Positions 17,328 through 24,659 of a stretch of DNA of 32,443 nucleotides are shown in pieces. Position numbers and translations under genes: made by a program. Source of the DNA: Acidobacteriota bacterium. Its GTDB lineage: Bacteria > Acidobacteriota > Holophagae > Acanthopleuribacterales > Acanthopleuribacteraceae. The notes under the pieces were generated by a model. It saw only the letters and a list, made by a program, of their open reading frames with translations, ran no database searches and was not told the DNA's origin. Position 1 is the first letter of the stretch. Every line of letters begins with the position of its first letter. The DNA is taken from contig JASJCB010000113.1 of NCBI GenBank assembly GCA_030066195.1, forward strand, positions 1 through 32,443. The letters run 5' to 3'.

Positions 17328-19091
17328 TTATGCCGGATAAATATTCTCCAGGAAACCGTAGAGCTTGTGGATTTGGCGGGCCATATCCAACTGATCGAGC
17401 GGAATGCGATCCACGGCTTCCCAATCCATACCTTGGAGGATATCGGACAGTCGATCCAACTCCGAAAGGGTGAGCGGGATGGTCAGTCCCCGGGGCAGCA
17501 TCTTCACTACGGCGCTTAACGTCCTGTTGCAGATGATCGGCAAGCCGGCGGCAGAGCAGGTCCAGACGACGGAGGGTACCGTGGTAGGCGTAAACATGTC
17601 CATGGCGTCGCGGAGGAACTGATCTTCCAGTCGGTTGATCATTTCGCTGAATGCCTGCATATCGAAGAGGCTCCATCCGGCGTGGTACTGACTCAGATCC
17701 TCGGCCAGTTCATCCAAGTCGTGGATGGGGTCGTGCAGGTGGAACAAATGCCGCGACGCTTCCGGCAACGATGCTTGAAATTCCAAGCTCGCGGCTCGCA
17801 CGGCCTGGGCCATGTAGTAGTGGATATGCAGACCTTGATCGACGATGAGTTTGCGGAAATAGGGAACCAGGTCGAACGTGGTCGGTTGCCAGTGCTCCCC
17901 CATGATGGAGGTGATCACGGCAATATGGTAACCGTCGGTCAGGCGCGGCCGGCGCCGCTTGGGGACTACCTGGTAGCGGTGATGGTGAACCCGGGGCAAC
18001 GGTTTACCGACGGCATTCTCGATGAAATCGCCGAACGGCTTCGTAAAGGAGCTGAAAATCACCGCCTCGGCTTCGGCGAGCATCTTCAAATAAAGGCGAC
18101 CGCAATCACTTCCCGCCTCGTAATGTTTGACCCCCGGTTTAATGGCGTCGTACATGAACAGACCCAGCCGGGCCGTGCTCGACGGGCTCCTGCATTCCTT
18201 GACCGTGCGAATCAAAGCCAGGGTAGACGCGTAACAGATGACGCCGCGTTTGTAATCCCAGGTGGGCGGGTAGATGGTCTCGTAGTGGTAGAACGCCAGA
18301 CCGCGCTCCATATTGACGAAGGTCAACAGGAAATCCAAAAGGTTGCCGATATGGTAATCGTTCAAGCTCATGGCGCTGATCTTGGGCGTTGCGTAGTTGG
18401 TCTGTTCATCCTTCCTGACATCCACGGAGCCCAGCCAAAACGTACTGAAGCCGTCCCGGGACATCTGCCGGATCGTTGAGTTCAGCGTGGCCAGGGGCAG
18501 ACTGCCCACGAACAGAATCGGTTTGTTCGCCGTGTTGATCTTTTCCACAAAGGGCATCGTCCCGGGTGCTTGCGCCGTCTTGTGTTCGTCCACATAGACA
18601 CGTAGCAGATTCAGGCAGTTTTCGGCGCCGAACTGTTGCTCATAACTTTCACAAGCGTGGATGTTCCGCGTCATGATAAGGCAGAGATCGCCCGCTTGCG
18701 CGGTAATGTCTCGGGGATGGTCGACAGTTTTCCCCGCGATGGCGCCGCCGGACCGGTTGAGGTCGATGAACCGGCAGTTTGGATAGGTCCGCGCCAACCT
18801 TTCCAGAATGTCGTCGAACAAAACGGAGCAGGGGGCCACCAATAGGCGGCGTCCGTCAAACCTACCGACTTGCGGATGGTCGGCCAGGCGTTGCTGAATG
18901 TCTTCCCAGGTGATGCTTTCGATGAAGTCGTCCTGGTTCACGGCATGGGTTGCCGACAGGTCATAGACCATTTCCGGCCGGAAATCCTCTCGCGTGGTAC
19001 CCAGCCGTGTATAAAGTTCTTCGTCGAGAAATACTTCCCGAAGATGATACAAAAAGCGACTGAGCATGTATTCCGGGTCACGACTGTTCAA
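17328..19091 (-). CDS. Putative GT-B glycosyltransferase-like protein, paralogue 1 of a tandem pair, TTG start
   Basis: This 587-residue protein is the first gene of a two-gene unit; its twin starts 26 bp after its stop. The start is TTG at 19089-19091 with GGGAG 8 nt before it. That is supported by the N-terminal alignment of SRDPEYMLSRF with HDPAYALDRF of the paralogue, which would be lost with the later ATG. It has the same architecture: N-terminal helices, Rossmann-like RRLLVAPCSVLFDDILERL, CESYEQQFGAENCLN, a middle block with HHHRYQVVPKRRRPRLTDG, and a C-terminal PSVVWTCSAAGLPIICN typical of GT-B sugar-nucleotide sites. No export signal is seen. Conserved His-His-His and Arg-rich blocks may bind phosphate. 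I cannot name the family or the substrate. Confidence 0.75.
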   Translation of the reverse strand: MNSRDPEYMLSRFLYHLREVFLDEELYTRLGTTREDFRPEMVYDLSATHAVNQDDFIESITWEDIQQRLADHPQVGRFDGRRLLVAPCSVLFDDILERLARTYPNCRFIDLNRSGGAIAGKTVDHPRDITAQAGDLCLIMTRNIHACESYEQQFGAENCLNLLRVYVDEHKTAQAPGTMPFVEKINTANKPILFVGSLPLATLNSTIRQMSRDGFSTFWLGSVDVRKDEQTNYATPKISAMSLNDYHIGNLLDFLLTFVNMERGLAFYHYETIYPPTWDYKRGVICYASTLALIRTVKECRSPSSTARLGLFMYDAIKPGVKHYEAGSDCGRLYLKMLAEAEAVIFSSFTKPFGDFIENAVGKPLPRVHHHRYQVVPKRRRPRLTDGYHIAVITSIMGEHWQPTTFDLVPYFRKLIVDQGLHIHYYMAQAVRAASLEFQASLPEASRHLFHLHDPIHDLDELAEDLSQYHAGWSLFDMQAFSEMINRLEDQFLRDAMDMFTPTTVPSVVWTCSAAGLPIICNRTLSAVVKMLPRGLTIPLTLSELDRLSDILQGMDWEAVDRIPLDQLDMARQIHKLYGFLENIYPA

Positions 19092-19194
19092 ACAAGATTC
19101 TCCCTACGAGGCCGACTTCTTCATCTGATATATACCTATCGCTTAAAAGGTCGTATTCATAAGCCTGATTCCCGATCTGTTTCCATGACGTCAC
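19078..19194 (-). CDS. Candidate 38-residue leader ORF overlapping the TTG start
   Basis: From a GTG at 19192-19194 a frame runs MTSWKQIGNQ..SDEEVGLVGRIL..EQS and stops at 19078, overlapping the TTG start of the next gene by 14 nt. The composition looks protein-like (acidic, no low complexity) and GAGGGG lies 11 nt before the GTG. The overlap would allow translational coupling. It is short, starts with GTG and has no recognised homologue, so chance remains a real option. Confidence 0.3.
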   Translation of the reverse strand: MTSWKQIGNQAYEYDLLSDRYISDEEVGLVGRILFEQS

Positions 19195-19406
19195 GATATG
19201 AATTTCCCCTCGGCGCATCCTAGCACGTGAGGTACGAGAATGGTTTCGCAACCTTTGCCGGCCTCGAACAAATCGGGGACTATGACGAGTTCCTGCCCTC
19301 TGCTCTCCGCGGGTCATAGACAAACCGGGTTTCACACCGAGCTTCGCTATCGATTCACCAACAAGTTGCCGGTGAAATCCGTTAAAATAAAGTAAGGAGG
19401 CCTCCG
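19092..19406. other. Divergent intergenic region
   Basis: This region separates the minus-strand glycosyltransferase-like pair from the plus-strand transglutaminase-like gene. Apart from the small candidate ORF at 19078-19194 I see no gene. A TATATAT on the minus strand about 45 nt before the TTG start may be a -10, and TAAAAT at 19383-19388 may be one on the plus strand, but neither has a matching -35. Promoters for both directions should lie here. Confidence 0.5.
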
Positions 19407-20492
19407 ATGATCGTCGGCTTGTTGTTGCTGTTTGCCCAAACACCGCTCAGCCCGGAGGCGCAGGTCCTGATGGAGGAATCCCAGTTCCTCGCGCTCACCG
19501 ACGAAATCAAAGACTATCTGGCCGAGCATGTGGCCGTGGTCAAGGGCGCGTTGCCTCGTCTCAGCGCTCTTTCCGATGTAATTTTTGAGGAACAGTTCCT
19601 GGCCCTTTCCTACAGCAACGACTACACCCGTAATGCCGTCGAAACCTTCGAGGAGCGCACCGGTAATTGTCTTTCCTTTACCGCCATGTTCGTGGCCATG
19701 GCCCGTGAGGTTGGCTTGGAAGCCTACTTCCAGGAAGTGGAGTTGGCTCCCACCTGGGATCGCAAGGGTCATGTCTCCGTTTTAATGCGGCATATCAACG
19801 CGTTGATCCTCATCGACGGCAAAGTTTTCATTATGGATTTCAACCCCTTCTCGGGCTCCAAGGTACGCATCAACCGACCCGTCACCGACGAACGGGCTCT
19901 TGCTCATTACTATAACAACAGGGGCGCCGAACATTATGGCGCGGGGGAGTACGAATCTGCTCTGGCCAATTTTCTCAAGGCCGTGCAGGTGGACCAGACC
20001 CTGAGTTATGCCTGGTCCGGCGCCGGTCTTTCCCAAAATCGCCTGGGCCGGTTTCAGGAGGCCGAGCGTACCTTGATCAAGGCCACCCAAGTCAACAAAC
20101 GGGACATGGTGGCCATGAATAACCTGGTCGCCTTCTACACCGGGCACGACCGCTTGGAAGAAGCCGGGGCCCTGGAACGCAGAGTGCAAAAGCACCGGGC
20201 CCGCAATCCCTTCTACCACTACTACCTGGCCAATCGCGCCATCAACGAGGAAGACTGGGAAGCCGTGGTCAAGCATTTGAAAAACGCCATTCGCCTGAAG
20301 CGCAAGCAACACGACTTCCACGCCCTACTGGCCGACACCTATTTACGCATGGGTAAAACCGACAGGGCGCGCAGGCATCTGAACAAAGCTCTGCGTTATG
20401 CCCCGTTGGAGTTACAGGCCACCATCTACAGGGAACGGCTGAATCAGTTGGAACTCTACCGCGTCTCGTTGGAAAGCAAGGGCGAGAACTAA
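19407..20492 (+). CDS. Transglutaminase-like domain plus TPR repeat protein
   Basis: The 361-residue protein starts with a short hydrophobic stretch (MIVGLLLLFAQ) that may be a signal peptide. Residues about 60-150 form a transglutaminase-like fold with a complete Cys-His-Asp triad: Cys88 in GNCLSFT, His122 in GHVSVL and Asp144 in MDFNP. Residues about 166-345 hold about five TPR units (for example AEHYGAGEYESALANFLKA), which normally mediate protein contacts. This pairing resembles SirB1-type proteins. The enzyme class includes proteases and crosslinking or deamidating enzymes, so the actual reaction is open. AAGGAGG lies 7 nt before ATG 19407. It is convergent with the WS/DGAT gene with a 12-bp gap, so no shared operon. 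Confidence 0.82.
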   Translation: MIVGLLLLFAQTPLSPEAQVLMEESQFLALTDEIKDYLAEHVAVVKGALPRLSALSDVIFEEQFLALSYSNDYTRNAVETFEERTGNCLSFTAMFVAMAREVGLEAYFQEVELAPTWDRKGHVSVLMRHINALILIDGKVFIMDFNPFSGSKVRINRPVTDERALAHYYNNRGAEHYGAGEYESALANFLKAVQVDQTLSYAWSGAGLSQNRLGRFQEAERTLIKATQVNKRDMVAMNNLVAFYTGHDRLEEAGALERRVQKHRARNPFYHYYLANRAINEEDWEAVVKHLKNAIRLKRKQHDFHALLADTYLRMGKTDRARRHLNKALRYAPLELQATIYRERLNQLELYRVSLESKGEN

Positions 20493-20504
20493 GCCGCGGT
20501 CGGT

Positions 20505-21869
20505 TTATTCCTGTACCTGGCGCACCAGATCCATCAGGTCTTCCATCTCCTCATAGAAACCCTCGATGATGTTCTGGGGATCCGGCACCAGGTCCGCATC
20601 CGTCGCTACGCCCAGACGCACCTGGCCGTTGTAACTGAAGATGCTCACGCCAAGTCCCACACGGCCGGATTGCGGTACCCAGAACATGATGTTGTCGATC
20701 TTCTGACCGGCCAGGTAGAGCGGTTGGCGGGGGCCCGGCACGTTGGTCATGACCGCGGTCGATTTGGCGCCGAAGATCTCCACAACCACGCGCTGAATCT
20801 CAATCGGCGTCATGCCGATGGCGCGCAGAATGCCCAAGGCCACGATGGCCTCCGGGGAATTCTTGAGGCGGTCCATGCGCCGCTTAAGCGTAACCATGCG
20901 CTCCAAGGGGTCCTCGATGCCCACCGGCAGCGACAAGAAGACCAAACCGAAATGGTTGCCCAAATCCTGGCTCTGGCCCGGCGGTCTCAGGTTCACCGGC
21001 ACCGCCGCCCGAAATTTAAGACCGGTGACATCGTCGCCCTTGCTGACCATGTAGCGACGCAAACCGCCGGTCATGGCGGTCAGCAACACGTCGTTGACGG
21101 TGCCTTTGAACACATTCTTGATGGCCTTCACATCTTCCAGGGGAACGGGCCTGGACCAGGCCGGTACCTTGGTTACGCTGAGCGGGCCCTTGAAGCGCGT
21201 GACCGGATCGGGCTTCTTTATCAACAGGCGGCCTGTTGTGATAGCGCTCGCACCGCCCAAACGGGCCAGGTCGAACATTTTGGTGGGACTCTTGACCGTC
21301 CCCCAGATCTTGGCGATGCCCTTGCCCGCCACGGAAAAGATGTTGCCCGTCGAACTGAAGCGCTTGGGTTCCGGGGATTCGTGGATCAGCGACGCCTCGG
21401 CCGTTTCCGATGTCATGGCGAACATGACCGCAATCAGGGCCATGCCGTCGGCAATGCAATGGTGTGTGCGCATGACGACCGCGTTGCCCTCGGTGCCGAT
21501 ATTCGAGATCAGGTGCACCTGCCACAAGGGACGCTCGTAGTCGAGGGGTCGGCTCATCAATTCGGAAACGCGTTGGCGAAAGGCTTCATAACCGGTGTCA
21601 CCGGGCAGGGTTTCCTCGACCAGGTGATAATCCAAATCCAATTCCGGCACATCTACCCAAACCGGGTGCTTCAGTGTAGGAGTGGGGTCGCTAACCTTTT
21701 GTCGGAAGCGATTGAAGGTTATCAACCGGTTCTCCAATACATCTATAAGCATGCCCCTGGTGACGGGTTTCTCAAAACCCAGGACCCCGGTAACCATCAT
21801 CAGGTTGGTGGGATCTTCCATGCGCCACCAGGCGGTATCGGTATTACTGAGACTTTCGTGTTTCTCCAT
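20505..21869 (-). CDS. Wax ester synthase/diacylglycerol O-acyltransferase (WS/DGAT)
   Basis: The 454-residue protein matches the bacterial WS/DGAT family in length and motifs. The catalytic HHCIADG (the HHxxxDG motif, His136-His137) lies at 21444-21464. NDVLLTAMTGGLRRYM, a FRAAVPVNLRP strand, TNVPGPRQPLYLAG and a C-terminal GLGVSIFSYNGQVRLGV segment follow in family order. The family joins acyl-CoA to fatty alcohols or diacylglycerol to make wax esters or triacylglycerol storage lipid at the membrane surface. The frame is open 30 codons upstream, but the -10 box at 21963-21971 and AGAGGGG just before ATG 21869 fix the start at 21869 (MEKHESLSNTDTAWW, the usual family N-terminus). It follows the lactone oxidase gene by 160 bp and may be part of the same TetR-controlled unit. 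Confidence 0.92.
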   Translation of the reverse strand: MEKHESLSNTDTAWWRMEDPTNLMMVTGVLGFEKPVTRGMLIDVLENRLITFNRFRQKVSDPTPTLKHPVWVDVPELDLDYHLVEETLPGDTGYEAFRQRVSELMSRPLDYERPLWQVHLISNIGTEGNAVVMRTHHCIADGMALIAVMFAMTSETAEASLIHESPEPKRFSSTGNIFSVAGKGIAKIWGTVKSPTKMFDLARLGGASAITTGRLLIKKPDPVTRFKGPLSVTKVPAWSRPVPLEDVKAIKNVFKGTVNDVLLTAMTGGLRRYMVSKGDDVTGLKFRAAVPVNLRPPGQSQDLGNHFGLVFLSLPVGIEDPLERMVTLKRRMDRLKNSPEAIVALGILRAIGMTPIEIQRVVVEIFGAKSTAVMTNVPGPRQPLYLAGQKIDNIMFWVPQSGRVGLGVSIFSYNGQVRLGVATDADLVPDPQNIIEGFYEEMEDLMDLVRQVQE

Positions 21870-21962
21870 GTTCCCCTCTTGACAATCGCGATTCGAACCT
21901 AACGGTATCCAGCCGCCGGACCACAGCCCTTTCTCCGTCTTGTCGCCGCGTTGAACCATTCG

Positions 21963-21971
21963 ATTATAGCA
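21963..21971 (-). promoter_or_regulatory. Extended -10 promoter (TGcTATAAT) for the WS/DGAT gene
   Basis: On the minus strand TG-C-TATAAT is a perfect extended -10 with no clear -35. It gives a start near 21956 and an 86-nt leader. The acyltransferase can thus be expressed separately from the two genes upstream of it. Confidence 0.5.
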
Positions 21972-22029
21972 CCACGCCTCTCAAGGTAACCGGCCTGTTT
22001 TGATTTTCGATCGATTGCCGGTCAGCCCG

Positions 22030-23322
22030 TCAGTCTAAACCGAACAGGTTTTTCAGATAGGGATTCAGGAAAACGCCGCCGGGATCGTGTGCGGCGCGCA
22101 GGTCTTGGAAGTCTTGCCAGCGGGGATATTTGGGAGCCGGCCGCGGCGCGGCCAGGGAGTGCCATTTACCCCAGTGCGGGCGGCCGTCAAAGCTGAGAAA
22201 GATCTCCTCGATCTCGCGGAAATAGGTTTCAAAGGGCATGCCCTTGAACATGTGGACGGCGACATAGGCGCTCTCGCGACCATTGGCAGGGCTCAGCATA
22301 ATGTCGTCCGCCGCGACGAACCTAACCTCGATGGGGAAGTGAACCCGATAGTTGCGCTCGGCCGTTTTGGCATGAACGGCCCGTAGCGCCTCGGCCAGGT
22401 TTTGCCGAGGGATGTTGTACTCCATTTCCTGGAACTTGACCAGGCGTTGCGTCGCGAAGATGCGGTGGCTCCAATCCACCCGAGATCCTTCCGAGATGAG
22501 CGCGGCGCACAGTTTGGAAACCGGCGCACATAGCGACGGCGCGAAACGGCACATTTGGCTGAGCACCCAGAAGGCGCCGTTTTCCAGGATCAGGTCATTC
22601 AGTTGCTTGGTGAGGCCGGCGCCTTTAGCGGTATCTTCGGTTCGGTCGGTCAGTTTCAGTTGAACGCGATCGCTGTGGGGGAACCAGTAGAATTCGAAGT
22701 TACGGTGCCGGTCGGCGTAGCTGTCCATGCGTTCCAGGGTCTCGAAGAAGCCCGCGCGTTTGGAGGTGTAACGCAACCGGTAGGCGGGCAAAAGCTTCAA
22801 ACGCACACGGGTGATCACACCGAGTGCGCCCAACGAGACGCGCGCCGCCCGGAAGAGCTCAGGGTTCTCATCCGCCGAGCAGGTAATCAGGTCGCCTTTG
22901 CCGTCGATCAAGGTCAGACCCTCGATTTGGGTGGCGATAATGCCGAATTGCGGACCCGTACCGTGGGTGCCGGTAACCGCGGCGCCCGCGATGCTCTGAA
23001 CGTCGATATCGCCCAGGTTCTCCATGGCCAGACCGCGGCTGTACAACAATTCGCCCAGTGCCTTCAGTCTGGTGCCCGCAAAGACTTCCGCGTGTTTTTT
23101 CTCTGAATCCACACTGATCAAACCGCTCATGGCATCCAGGCTCAGCAATACCTGATCAGTGGCCGCCAGCGGGGTAAACGAGTGACCGGCGCCCACCGGT
23201 CGCAGCGTTTTACCTTCCTGGGCACATTGTTTGACCAGGTCGGCCAGTTGCGCTTCCGTTTCCGGTTTTTCCATGCGGGCGGGTTCGGCTTTGACCAGCC
23301 CCGACCAATTGGACCATCTCAC
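22030..23322 (-). CDS. FAD-linked sugar-lactone oxidase (D-arabinono-1,4-lactone / L-gulonolactone oxidase family)
   Basis: The 430-residue flavoprotein has an N-terminal PCMH-type FAD-binding domain with RPVGAGHSFTP (His47, the residue that binds FAD covalently in many members). It then has DIDVQSIAGAAVTGTHGTG, and a C-terminal ALO domain with RPHWGKWH, the family hallmark that lines the active site. Family members oxidise aldono-lactones or related sugar alcohols, passing electrons to oxygen or a carrier. The start is GTG at 23320-23322 with GGAG 7 nt before it. It begins 10 bp after the stop of the PLP enzyme, so the two are co-transcribed. The same gene pairing is one I recall from actinobacteria. 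The physiological substrate is not evident. Confidence 0.88.
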   Translation of the reverse strand: MRWSNWSGLVKAEPARMEKPETEAQLADLVKQCAQEGKTLRPVGAGHSFTPLAATDQVLLSLDAMSGLISVDSEKKHAEVFAGTRLKALGELLYSRGLAMENLGDIDVQSIAGAAVTGTHGTGPQFGIIATQIEGLTLIDGKGDLITCSADENPELFRAARVSLGALGVITRVRLKLLPAYRLRYTSKRAGFFETLERMDSYADRHRNFEFYWFPHSDRVQLKLTDRTEDTAKGAGLTKQLNDLILENGAFWVLSQMCRFAPSLCAPVSKLCAALISEGSRVDWSHRIFATQRLVKFQEMEYNIPRQNLAEALRAVHAKTAERNYRVHFPIEVRFVAADDIMLSPANGRESAYVAVHMFKGMPFETYFREIEEIFLSFDGRPHWGKWHSLAAPRPAPKYPRWQDFQDLRAAHDPGGVFLNPYLKNLFGLD

Positions 23323-23332
23323 CCGTTCGCTC

Positions 23333-24532
23333 CTATAAAAAGCACCAGCCCTCGCCGCGATAGGTGGGGACTTTGTCGATTACCTTACCATCTTGGACCA
23401 GGAACAATTCGTTGAAACGTTCGCACAACTCACCGGCCTTGGCGTGACGGAAGAAGACCGGGTCGCCCACCTCGGGCCGAAATCCGTTCAGGCGAAGCGG
23501 CGTTTGTACCTCGCCCGCGCCCTCGTTGGCCATGTAGCGCATACCTTCCGGCAGCCAGGGCAGAGGAACCTTGTCCCAACCGGGTTTGCCGGAGGCAATG
23601 TAACCCCCGCCCAGACAGGTGACCACGCCGTCACGCGGCGAACGCACCACCTCCAACGCAAATCCGGCGGCCGGGGCATATCGGAAATCCTGGAAATAGT
23701 CGAACAGGTGGCTGCTGTAGAAACCGGAACCCACGGTCACCTCGGTGACGGTCTCTTCCTTAACCGTGGATTGCACGGAGCCCGTGCCGCCGCCGTTGAC
23801 GAATTTCAGGTCGGCTCCGGCATCGCGCAAGGCCTTCACCACTCGCGCGCGGCGCTGAGCTACCTTGGGCAGCGACCGTTTTTTCAAAAAGCGGATCACC
23901 CGGTTCTTCAGGCCCTGACCCGGCAGATTATCCTGAACCCCGGCGATCTGGGCCTCGTAGCCCATGACGCCGTCCAAGCGAAGGTGCTTGTTCCCGGCGA
24001 TGTCGCGATACAGTTCCAATGCGCTCGCAACGTCAGCGACCGGCGAGCGGAAAACGCCGAAGTATAAACCCGGCAGCGGCGTGGACATATCCACATCCAG
24101 GCAGAGCGGCAACACGACCCCGGCCCCGGCGGCGATCCGGCTGAGAACTTCCAATTGTGCGTGACAATCGACCATCAGGGTAATGCGCTTGCCGGCGGCA
24201 ACTCTCGCTGCCACCTCTTCCAGGCGGCGGCTTTCCACGGTTGGATAGGCCACCAACAGGTCGTCATAACCCTGATCCGAAAGTAAGACAGCCTCGGCCG
24301 CGCTAAAACAGAGCAGGCCGCGAACGGCGGGATGGGCCTGTAATACCCGGTCAATCAAGACCCTACATCGCAAAGATTTAGTGGCCGGCCGAATGGACTT
24401 GCCCCCGGTACGTTCGATGACTTGAACCAGGTTGGCGTCCAAAACGTCCAGATCGACAAAAGCGAACGGCTTCGGAATTCCCTGAAAGACATTGCTGTAG
24501 AAACCGTAATCTCGTGTTACATTAATTTTCAT
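23333..24532 (-). CDS. PLP-dependent amino acid deaminase/aldolase (alanine racemase fold type III, D-threonine aldolase-like)
   Basis: The 399-residue protein has an alanine-racemase-like N-terminal barrel with PLP lysine Lys52 in RPATKSLRCR. A glycine-rich phosphate loop FVNGGGTGS and a C-terminal beta domain follow, containing EVGDPVFFRHAKAGELCERF; its His and Cys match the metal site of D-threonine aldolase and D-serine dehydratase relatives. Such enzymes act on D-hydroxy amino acids by retro-aldol cleavage or dehydration. The stop lies 10 bp before the lactone oxidase start, so this is the first gene of the minus-strand unit. It starts 127 bp from the divergent TetR gene. No Shine-Dalgarno is obvious before ATG 24532. 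Exact substrate unknown. Confidence 0.87.
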   Translation of the reverse strand: MKINVTRDYGFYSNVFQGIPKPFAFVDLDVLDANLVQVIERTGGKSIRPATKSLRCRVLIDRVLQAHPAVRGLLCFSAAEAVLLSDQGYDDLLVAYPTVESRRLEEVAARVAAGKRITLMVDCHAQLEVLSRIAAGAGVVLPLCLDVDMSTPLPGLYFGVFRSPVADVASALELYRDIAGNKHLRLDGVMGYEAQIAGVQDNLPGQGLKNRVIRFLKKRSLPKVAQRRARVVKALRDAGADLKFVNGGGTGSVQSTVKEETVTEVTVGSGFYSSHLFDYFQDFRYAPAAGFALEVVRSPRDGVVTCLGGGYIASGKPGWDKVPLPWLPEGMRYMANEGAGEVQTPLRLNGFRPEVGDPVFFRHAKAGELCERFNELFLVQDGKVIDKVPTYRGEGWCFL

Positions 24533-24578
24533 CTAGTGACCCGATTGAAGGATTCCGGGTTTCCGGTGTTCTTCAAGG

Positions 24579-24584
24579 TTGACA
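24579..24584 (+). promoter_or_regulatory. Possible -35 box (TTGACA) of the TetR gene
   Basis: A perfect TTGACA lies 75 bp before the TetR frame and directly beside the palindromic operator. A -10 at 16-18 bp spacing would fall inside the palindrome (GCAATC/CAATCA), which is weak, so the promoter assignment is tentative. A repressor bound to the palindrome would block it. Confidence 0.35.
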
Positions 24585-24591
24585 CAAATAA

Positions 24592-24610
24592 ACGTGATAA
24601 GCAATCACGT
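24592..24610. promoter_or_regulatory. Perfect palindromic operator, probable TetR site
   Basis: ACGTGAT-N5-ATCACGT is a perfect 19-bp dyad in the 127-bp gap between the TetR gene and the divergent amino acid deaminase gene. TetR regulators usually bind such palindromes next to their own gene and control both directions. Its position just downstream of a TTGACA fits repression. Confidence 0.6.
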
Positions 24611-24659
24611 AGAGGCGGAATACCGTCTGTATCTGTGTTAGGGTTGCAAGGAGGGCCTT

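Noticed and set aside
21884..21900. ATTCGAACC on the plus strand, like the T-loop of a minus-strand tRNA
   Set aside because: The flanking bases do not form a T-stem and no anticodon or acceptor arm can be built.
20670..21902. A 410-residue plus-strand frame over the WS/DGAT gene
   Set aside because: The minus strand carries the intact HHxxxDG acyltransferase; the plus frame has no known motif.
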